Shown: positions 57,506 to 64,000 of the stretch, one piece after another
Layout of the letters: each line of letters opens with the position of its first letter
How positions within the stretch are numbered: the stretch's first letter is position 1
Assembly: GCA_032690845.1 (NCBI GenBank)
Contig: CM064427.1
Location: forward strand, 16,255,501-16,319,500
Source: Eleusine coracana subsp. coracana
Lineage: Eukaryota > Streptophyta > Magnoliopsida > Poales > Poaceae
Direction: 5' to 3'
DNA length: 64,000 nt
Made by a program: the position numbers and the translations under genes
The notes under the pieces: generated by a model
Seen by the model: only the letters and a program-made list of their open reading frames with translations
Database searches by the model: none
What the model was told of the DNA's origin: nothing

Positions 57506-58712
57506 GAGAACCTTGTAGTATCGCGGCCTCACATTCCGCACCGCGACACTAAGGATTGATTGTTTGCGGGGAGGTCGAGCTCTTTGACCTTTAAATAACT
57601 AGAGCGCTCTTGGGAGGCAACCCAATGACCGGGGGATTTAGAAGTTATTTAGTGCTTATGGGAGGGCAATCCATTTTATTTAGTTAATTAGTGCTGGCCG
57701 GGCGGGCAACCCGGTGTTTTTAAAATTTGCTTGCTTGTGATAAAAATAATATCCCAAATAAAATAAAAAAATTAGAAAAATATGTGCTTAATTCTTGTGT
57801 GCTCTTGCGTTGTCTGTTTATTCGTTCAAAACTATGTATATACATATTGTAGACTAACAATACAGGAATATAAAAAAACACCAAAAACAGGAAGGAACAG
57901 AGCTTGCGCCGATCGGCGCACATCTGCGCCGATCGGCTCAGCATTGCCCAAGTCAGAACAGAAGGCCGACGACGCCCAGAATTGAAGGAGTGCTAAACCA
58001 GCACAATAATTTTCGGAGACAGAGCTATTTTCAAGGAAGACAACATCTAGCAAAGAAAAGAGGGACCAGAAGCAAAAACGGACGTCGCGCCGATCGGTGC
58101 GGTCACCAGATGAGCCCTGACACGTATGCCAATACTGCAGGAATATTGGAGAAGTGGAAATTAGGTGAAAGAGATGAACACGAGGCATCAGAATTAGCGC
58201 TGGACCTAAAGACGAGTTGCAAGGGACTTGCGCCGTTCGGTGCGGGTACCCATGATGTTCCAAATGGGCGACAAAGGCGGCAGGCATTGATTTTGAGGAA
58301 TAGGTATGATTATTATGCAGGTGTGCAGTACAGAGGAAACACGGAATTGACCAAAAGCTGAAAAGGAGGCGCACCGACCGGCATGGGTCCGCGCCGATCG
58401 GCGCTGCCAACAAGACATTAGGATTCCGTGTTGTTCCCCTGCCAACCAACATGATGCGCCAGGAAGCAACATGAAGGAGGGGAATCAAGCATCAAAGTGG
58501 TCAGAGCATTCAAAATTTGAATTGTGCCGATCGGCGCAGTACCCGTGCCGATCGGTGCTCTCTCAAATTTTGAAAATTTATGACGGTTCCTTCTCCTGGA
58601 AGTTTCTCACACTATAAAAGGGAGACCAGGCGCCCCCATTCGGCACAACATCCCGGTAATCTCTCCACCTTCCCCACTACCCACGATCTCGCACGTTCCG
58701 CATTCCTCGTAG
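57506..58712 (+). other. Non-coding spacer where pol would lie
   Basis: No RT, RNase H or integrase motif is visible on either strand. The segment has palindrome pairs near 57912, 58377 and 58530 plus single or decayed copies near 58093 and 58235. A phrase near 57600-57710 (GGGAGGCAACCC, GGGAGGGCAATCC, GGGCGGGCAACCC) is repeated about 50 bases apart. Confidence 0.7.
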
Positions 58713-59950
58713 ATGGATCATCTCCGCTCCTCCGTCAGCAAGTTGGGCAAGAGGCTACGTCTGGGGAGCAGTTCCGGCGGCAGCAGTGAGTCAAGCGGTA
58801 ACTCCTCGGTGAGGGGTGGCTCCAATGCTCGCGATGACATGTCGGTGGGTGGTGCATCCACCAGCTCGGCGGCGGCGACATACGAGGTCCGCGCCCGCCA
58901 CTCCTTCTCCGGCGCGTCCCTTCCAACAGGGCGTGCTACGAGGAGCCAAACGGCGGCAAGCCGTAGGGTTCCCACATCATCACCGCCGCCGGCATTCATG
59001 CCGCGCACGGTGGAGGAGGGCTTCACACTCCTGAGCGCGGAGGAACAACGACACTAACTCGTGGTGAGGGGAAGGTTTATCCCCAACTTTGACTTGGACG
59101 AGACCTTCCTCACCTCGATCGGCATGTGGGAGGACTTAAGGAGGATGCTAGACAACCTCGGCTGGGTGGATTTCCACCTCCTCCCCATGGACTACAACCT
59201 CGACGTCGTCACCGAGGTTGCTTCTACGATGAGGCTTGGCACCGTCAAAGGCGGTAGCAAGGCCGTCAACTTCCGCGTCCGCGACATCAGTCACACGGTG
59301 ACCATGGAGGCGGTGGCTCAAGCCTTTGGCTTGGACGCCAACGCCGACATCGCCGACATCTTGGGACGTGGGGAGTTGGACTACTTTTGGAGGCGTCTCT
59401 CGTTCATATAGGAGATGAAGCGTGGTAACATCCGCAACCCGACATTCAAGTTTTCCATCGGTGGTTGGCGACGCGCATAGGCGACAAGGTCGACTCCAGC
59501 AACGTCACCGATGCGGACTTGCGGGGGCTCTTCAATGCCATCATGAGTCTGTCTCATTGCATTCCCATGTCGGCGATGGTGCGGGGTTGGCTCGACAAGA
59601 GGGGCAAGGCAAGCAAGAAGTTGGCCTTCGAGGCCGATCTTCAACGCCTAGCAGCCCTCGTCTACGACAGCGACGAACTGGGAGGGCGCGATGACAAGTG
59701 GGAGTGCGCGACGGAGATCGGCGAGAATATGACTCGTGGCAATATTGTCACGGGAAGTGTTCGCGCCGGCTTCCATGTCGGTGGCACCAACATAAAGCAC
59801 CCGTGTGCGGAGCTAGGAGTTTTTCTCCCTCGCAAGCTGGAGGGAGGAAATTGGCTTGAGGAAGGTCTCTTGGAGGGGGGTCGAGTTCTCAAGGACCACT
59901 ATGGGCGGGTTCGACAGCTGGTCACATCTACAGCAGCCGGCGGCGAGTGA
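58713..59950 (+). pseudogene. ATHILA ORF1-like protein, broken by a stop and a frameshift
   Basis: The frame opens at ATG 58713 with a Ser/Gly-rich, disordered N terminus. An in-frame TAA at 59055-59057 interrupts it, and the same frame continues to 59411 (RGRFIPNFDLDETFLTSIGM, then WEDLRRMLDNLGWVDFHLLP). A frame change near 59410-59465 leads to the last part, 59465-59950 (MSLSHCIPMSAMVRGWLDKR, then ASKKLAFEADLQRLAALVYD). The DLRR-LLDNLGW and the later helical part match my memory of the ATHILA ORF-1 family found downstream of pol in Athila-type elements. Its function is not established. A further ORF, 59856-60314, overlaps in another frame and is Ser/Thr-rich low complexity. Confidence 0.65.
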
Positions 59951-60314
59951 GATTCCTGGGGGTCACGTCAGTAGTACCAGTAGTACCAGTCAGGGTGGAG
60001 CGACGCAGCGAGCGGTTCACAGCCCTCTGCGCCGATCGGCGCAGGCAACACGCCGATTGGCGCACCTTATTGCAGCACAGGCATTGACTACAGGTACCAA
60101 GGGCATGTACCAGTGGTGCCTCCTATGCCCGGTGCAGACTTTTTCATGCCCATGCAGGGGTACCTCGACAACAACATGCACTACATCGAGCGCGTGGAGG
60201 ACGCCACGTCCCAATGGAGGTAACAACCATGATGCAATGGTGGAGAAGTTCGAGCGACTCAAGGCGCGGTGCTATGGCTTCGATCAGCCACCGTCTCCAC
60301 TTTCGGATGACTAG

Positions 60315-61823
60315 AGTGCTAGGAGTTGGCATGAGTATCGGTTTCCCGGTTTGCGTTTTCTTTTATCTTTTGCAATCTTTTTCTTTATTTGCTTATATGT
60401 GTGTTAGTAGTAGTTTTATTTTCATGCAACTGTGTTAGTAATAGTTTTATTTTCATGCAAGTGTGTGCAAAAATCATCATCATGTATTCAAGTTTAGATC
60501 TTAATATAATGGTGGCGGTTATGCTCTATTAGGAGAATTGAATTATTTATTGTTTCTTGAAAAGTGTTGATGAAGATCAAATAGTGTTGAGCATTGAATA
60601 AAATTTTGAACTTATACTTAATGATTATTCGACAAATATGTCTTATGTGGAGCAATTTTTAGTACCCATGTGCTTCATTTGTGTTGTCCAGTTTGTAATG
60701 ATAACTTAGTACCAATCTTTTCAAAAATAAATTTTCATGTTGTGAACTTTAGAATTTATTGTTTTTCAAGATCCTTACCTACCAATGCCATATTTTGAGC
60801 AATGCTCATGAACCTTTGATATGTAGATAAATATTAAAATAATGGGTGAGTTCGATCAGGATTTAATTCTTTTTGGTATGAACTTTATTAAGATGGCAAT
60901 TCTTTGTGAATCTTTTTCTAGCCTTGAAATTACTGATGTACAAATTCAATTCCGCTAAGTACACTACCATAAAACCAAAACATCTTGTTGAGTATCATTC
61001 CTTGACCACATCCTATATTTCTGGCTATATTTAATTCTTGAATAAAAGTTGAAGCCAGACAAATCAAATACCAACAAATGTTGGTAAATTTGAGTGGAGA
61101 GCGGATCGGCGCACCCTGAGCCGATCAGCGCAGCAGAGATGGTCTAAAAAAAAACTCTATTGTTTGCTAAGGGACTAGCAAAATTTTAAGTGTGGGGGGA
61201 AGGTATATTACATGCTTATTCTTGAAATTCAATATAGCCATGAATCATTCCAACCATGTGCAATCTTTCAAGATCAAATTTTTGCTATGCACATGTCCAC
61301 ATATCCAAAGTCTGAGTCATTTCTTAAATTTTTCTTTCTTAATTGCCATCTTGATAAGTTTCTATGATTCCAACAAAGAATAATCTCCTAGCTTTACAAT
61401 ATATTATTGATTTATGTTTGCAATCCTTGAATTACCTCACCTAGCTACTCATATAAGCCTTACACTAATATTATTTTGTCATTATGATGTAGAATATAGG
61501 TTGAGTGATTTGAAAGATGAGTTGTTGCCTTGGATTATTTGGAAGATAGATTCTCTATGTTCACAACAATCTTTTCAGTGATTCTCATGTGTGGAAAAGT
61601 TATAATTTATGAATTGGACATGATGTTTTGCTTTGGGGAGAACTTTAAGCTTATGCCCATATATTGATCTATTTTGCTGAATACGAATATGAAATACACC
61701 ACAATAGAACAATGCTCAACATTTGTTGATTTGAGATATCTTTTATGATAGAAAGAGTATGTTTTTCGGTTTTTCTTTCTTTTACTTTATCCGGGACGAG
61801 CAAAGGTTTAAGTGTGGGGGAAC
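60315..61823 (+). other. AT-rich 3' untranslated region of the Athila-like element
   Basis: About 1.5 kb of AT-rich DNA without coding potential. A GTGTTAGTAGTAGTTTTATTTTCATGCAA phrase is repeated near 60400 and 60430. It has one palindrome pair at 61105/61124, spaced 19 bp, and two GTGTGGGGG purine patches: 61190-61200 and the true polypurine tract at 61809-61823. Confidence 0.75.
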
Positions 61824-63458
61824 TGTTGGCACTTCCCAAGTGCCCCTTTTATATGCGAATATTACCCCAATTAGAGCATAATTGATACTAATTTAGGCCA
61901 TTTACCTATGATATTGCCTATATATTTGTCTATGCGTTGTTTTGGAGCTTTATTACAGAAACAGGTAAAATTGGTGATTAATGCGATGATGGAGAGGACA
62001 GGAGTCCAGAACCGACGAAAAGCACTGAAGAAGCCCAATGCGTCGATCGGCGCAGCCCATGAACCGATCGGCGCAAGGGTGTTTTGACCCACAGAAGTGA
62101 CCGAGGCCCATTCCACAGGTTTATGGAAGTTTATCTGCGCAAGACACTTGAAGATATTTGTCTAAGAAGAATTATGGAACTTCAAGAAGATTTATGGAAC
62201 TCCAAGATCTTAATGTGTAGTACAAGACTTTATCTCGAAGGAAAAGGCCCACATGGCAGTTGTGGAAGACAGAGGAACCGACTCGGGGAAGAAACCAGAG
62301 AAGACACGGCTTGCAACGATCGGCGCAATCCTGCGCCGATCGGCGCAACCGCCTTATTTGCTAGAAACCAAGTCCTTTATGATTAGAACCCCTATAAATA
62401 CTTGTAAACCCTCGCCGCAGAGAGGGGCGGTGACAGAGGGACACCAGATCCGTGAGTTAGAGCCACCGGGGCTTGCCCCGTTAGAATAGATCTCTAGTTG
62501 AGTTTCAAGAACCATTGGAGTCAACAGTTGATCCGTCAAGGTAGGCCATCTCGACGGGGATGAATCTTACTCTATTTATCTCAAGGATGATTGAATATGT
62601 TGATGATGGTTTTGGTGATTTGTCTATCTTGATTCTATAATCATGCATGTGCTTATTCCAATTGCTTAGTTCTAGTCTAAGTAAGCAGATATTATCTTAA
62701 TCGTGGTGATTAGGATAGTATTCGGACATTGTATTGATTAAGGTTGCTTGATGATGCTAGTACTGTGGTTTAGCGGTGACAACACTAAGCATGCGCAGCA
62801 CTATTGGATAGTTGAGTAGGGTAAGATACTCGCGCGATTAAGGGTTTCCTCCCGGTAGCGATAAACCGGGACCCACTCGAAAAGCAGGGTGGTCTTACTC
62901 ATTATAGGTTCTTATTGATCTTTGTAATTCCCTATTATGATGCTATTCAATTAGACTATCTGGTTACGATCTCACTAGTACATATCTGGCTACTCACTTA
63001 CCAGCATAGGTTTACAAGATCTAGAACACTTTGGCTTAGCTTCACTGGTGTGCCGATCGGCTCAACTCCTGCGCCGATTGGTGCAACAACTTCGGCTTAG
63101 ATCCACCAGTGTGCCGATCGGCTCAATTCCAGCGCTGATCGGCGCAACCACCGATTGACTAGATCTTGCGCACTTTTGTTCAGTTTCACCAGCATGCCGA
63201 TTGGCTCGACTCCCGCGCCGATCGGCGCAACGACAGATTCACTGTCTGGCGCACCCTTACACTGTCCAGTCTCCCCCTCATGCAACCTGACTTTGACAGT
63301 AGCCTTGACTAGATCTTTTACTGTTAACTTTATTTAATAAATCCCTAAGGTCCCAGTGGATTCGATAAACCTTGGAATACTCAATTCAAGGAAAAAAGTG
63401 CTACAATCGTACACCGTCCTCTTGCGGTATATAAGTGGGTGCATAGATATGACCAACA
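61824..63458 (+). repeat. 3' LTR of the Athila-like element
   Basis: 1635 bp, TGTTGGCACTT...GACCAACA. Five palindrome pairs lie at positions equivalent to those of the 5' LTR, generally closer to the perfect palindrome. It has a single TATA segment. Confidence 0.95.
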
Positions 63459-63463
63459 TGATG

Positions 63464-63667
63464 CGATTGGTAAAAACGGTCTCCTTCTCTATTTAGTTTA
63501 TGGAGAATGTCTTGACAGCTTTAGACCTACTAGAGGCATTTGACAGGGAGATCCGATCTCTCCGTACTTATTTTTGTTGGCAGCAGAGGGCCTTTTGTGC
63601 TCAAAGCTAGAAATCAATCATCAGTACTCAAAGGAATAAAAGTGGTGACATTGGCTCCGGAGGTTAG
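63464..63667 (+). pseudogene. L1-type LINE ORF2 fragment (part 2)
   Basis: This continues the RT that was cut at 53328. After removal of the Gypsy element and one TGATG copy, the frame runs from VEMVM into RLVKTVSFSI. A little later the RT block (G)DPISPYLFLLAAEGL can be read, with stops and a frame change. The YADD catalytic box would follow, but a second Gypsy insertion starts at 63668. Confidence 0.85.
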
Positions 63668-64000
63668 TGTTGGTCGTATCTACGCACCCACTTATATACC
63701 GCAAGAGTACAGTATACGATTGTAGCACTTTTTCCCTTGAATTGAGTATTTCAAGGTTTATCAAATCCACTGGGACCTTAGTGATTTATTAAATAAAGTT
63801 AACAGTAAAAGATCTAGTCAAGGCTACTGTTAAAGTCAGGTTGCATGAGGGGGAGACTGGCCAGCGCAAAAGTGCGCCAGACAGTAAATATGTCGTCGCG
63901 CCGATCGGCACAGGAGTCGAGCCGATCGGCACACTGGTGAAACTGAGCCAAAGTGCGCAAGATCTAATAAATCTGTGGTTGCGCCAATCAGCGCAGGAAT
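63668..64000 (-). mobile_element. Second copy of the Athila-like family, opposite orientation (LTR start only)
   Basis: TGTTGGTCGTATCTACGCAC is the reverse complement of the end of the 1.6-kb LTR. The match continues to the window edge, including a palindrome pair centred at 63904/63925 (21 bp) and the first member of another near 63977. The 5 bases before it are GTTAG, which should recur at its far end outside the window. The element lies on the minus strand, 205 bases from the first copy. Confidence 0.92.

Larger units (their letters stand above)
53543..63228. repeat. Dispersed palindrome GCGCCGATCGGCGC, mostly in pairs 21 bp apart
   Basis: Centres of pairs (first/second), by my count: 53550/53571, 53823/53843, 54611/54632, 54672/54693, 54755/54776, 56598/56619, 56646/56667, 57912/57932, 58377/58397, 58530/58551, 60035/60056, 61105/61124, 62046/62067, 62319/62339, 63056/63077, 63117/63138, 63200/63221. 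Twelve are 21 bp apart, four 20 and one 19. A near-single copy lies at 58093 and a decayed one near 58235. The consensus is TGCGCCGATCGGCGCA; variants are mostly CG to TG or CA changes, or a GGCTCA right arm. The motif lies in LTR, protein-coding and non-coding parts alike. Confidence 0.95.
53329..63458 (+). mobile_element. Non-autonomous Ty3/Gypsy (Athila-like) retrotransposon with palindrome arrays
   Basis: A 10130-bp element with a perfect TGATG duplication (53324-53328, 63459-63463) inside the LINE ORF2. The LTRs (1684 and 1635 bp) start TGTTGGCACTT and end GACCAACA. After the 5' LTR comes a spacer of 13 bases and TGGCGCCGTTGTCG, an Asp-tRNA-type primer site used by Athila/Tat elements. 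A purine tract AAGTGTGGGGGAAC precedes the 3' LTR. The coding content is gag, an aspartic protease and an ATHILA ORF1-like frame; RT, RNase H and integrase are absent. About 36 copies of a GCGCCGATCGGCGC-type palindrome run through LTRs, coding and spacer DNA. Confidence 0.93.

Noticed and set aside
53543..63228. A CRISPR-like array in the repeated palindromes
   Set aside because: The repeats are dispersed over 10 kb in pairs, not regularly spaced with unique spacers, and the DNA is a plant retrotransposon.

Overview
This window is nuclear DNA from a grass (Poaceae). Plant receptor kinase, PPR and PHO1 genes with GT-AG introns and GC-rich 5' ends sit in AT-rich spacers. The rest is a dense stack of plant transposons (Copia, Gypsy/Athila-like, L1 LINE, CACTA-like, hAT-like, Mutator-like, Stowaway). 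The PHO1 copy is closest to the rice PHO1;1 type as I remember it. I cannot name the species.

Layout. 1-20 kb is the gene island. It starts with the 3' exons of a CACTA-type transposase (3-287) and a Mutator-like element with about 110-bp inverted ends around a GC-rich core (1359-2200). Next come an SD2-5-like G-type lectin receptor kinase (6854-9388, +, with a probably spliced 5' leader), a PLS-class pentatricopeptide repeat gene (12692-14707, +) and a convergent PHO1;1-type phosphate exporter (15938-19818, -). I resolve the last into 15 exons; exon 3 carries an in-frame stop and at least two frame changes, so it is probably a pseudogene. 20-26 kb is spacer with small MITEs and a few unassigned exon-like ORFs. 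26.2-33.4 kb is an intact, young Copia element (510-bp LTRs, GGGAT target duplication, 1318-codon gag-pol). A 1-kb TIR element follows. 34.7-42.2 kb is a decayed Gypsy element whose gag is split by an older Copia on the minus strand (37123-41985, ATTTT duplication). 44.0-44.6 kb is a hAT-like MITE. 44.8-50.7 kb is a CACTA-type non-autonomous element split by a 4.8-kb probable solo LTR with an AAAAT duplication. 52.2-63.7 kb is an L1 LINE ORF2 interrupted by a 10.1-kb Gypsy element (53329-63458, TGATG duplication). A second copy of the same family, in opposite orientation, enters the LINE at 63668 and runs off the window.

The most unusual signal is in that last Gypsy family. A 14-bp perfect palindrome, GCGCCGATCGGCGC, and its variants occur about 36 times across both LTRs, the gag-protease ORF and the non-coding spacers. 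Nearly all copies are in pairs with centres 21 bp apart (sometimes 20, once 19), i.e. two helical turns. In the coding region the same DNA motif is read as an ADRR-type repeat. The element keeps gag, protease and an ATHILA ORF1-like reading frame, all broken, but has no RT, RNase H or integrase.

The three host genes are not an obvious pathway. They act, respectively, at the plasma membrane (lectin kinase), in an organelle (PPR) and in phosphate export (PHO1). All coordinates and comparisons were made by eye; protein family assignments rest on recognised motifs, not on database searches.
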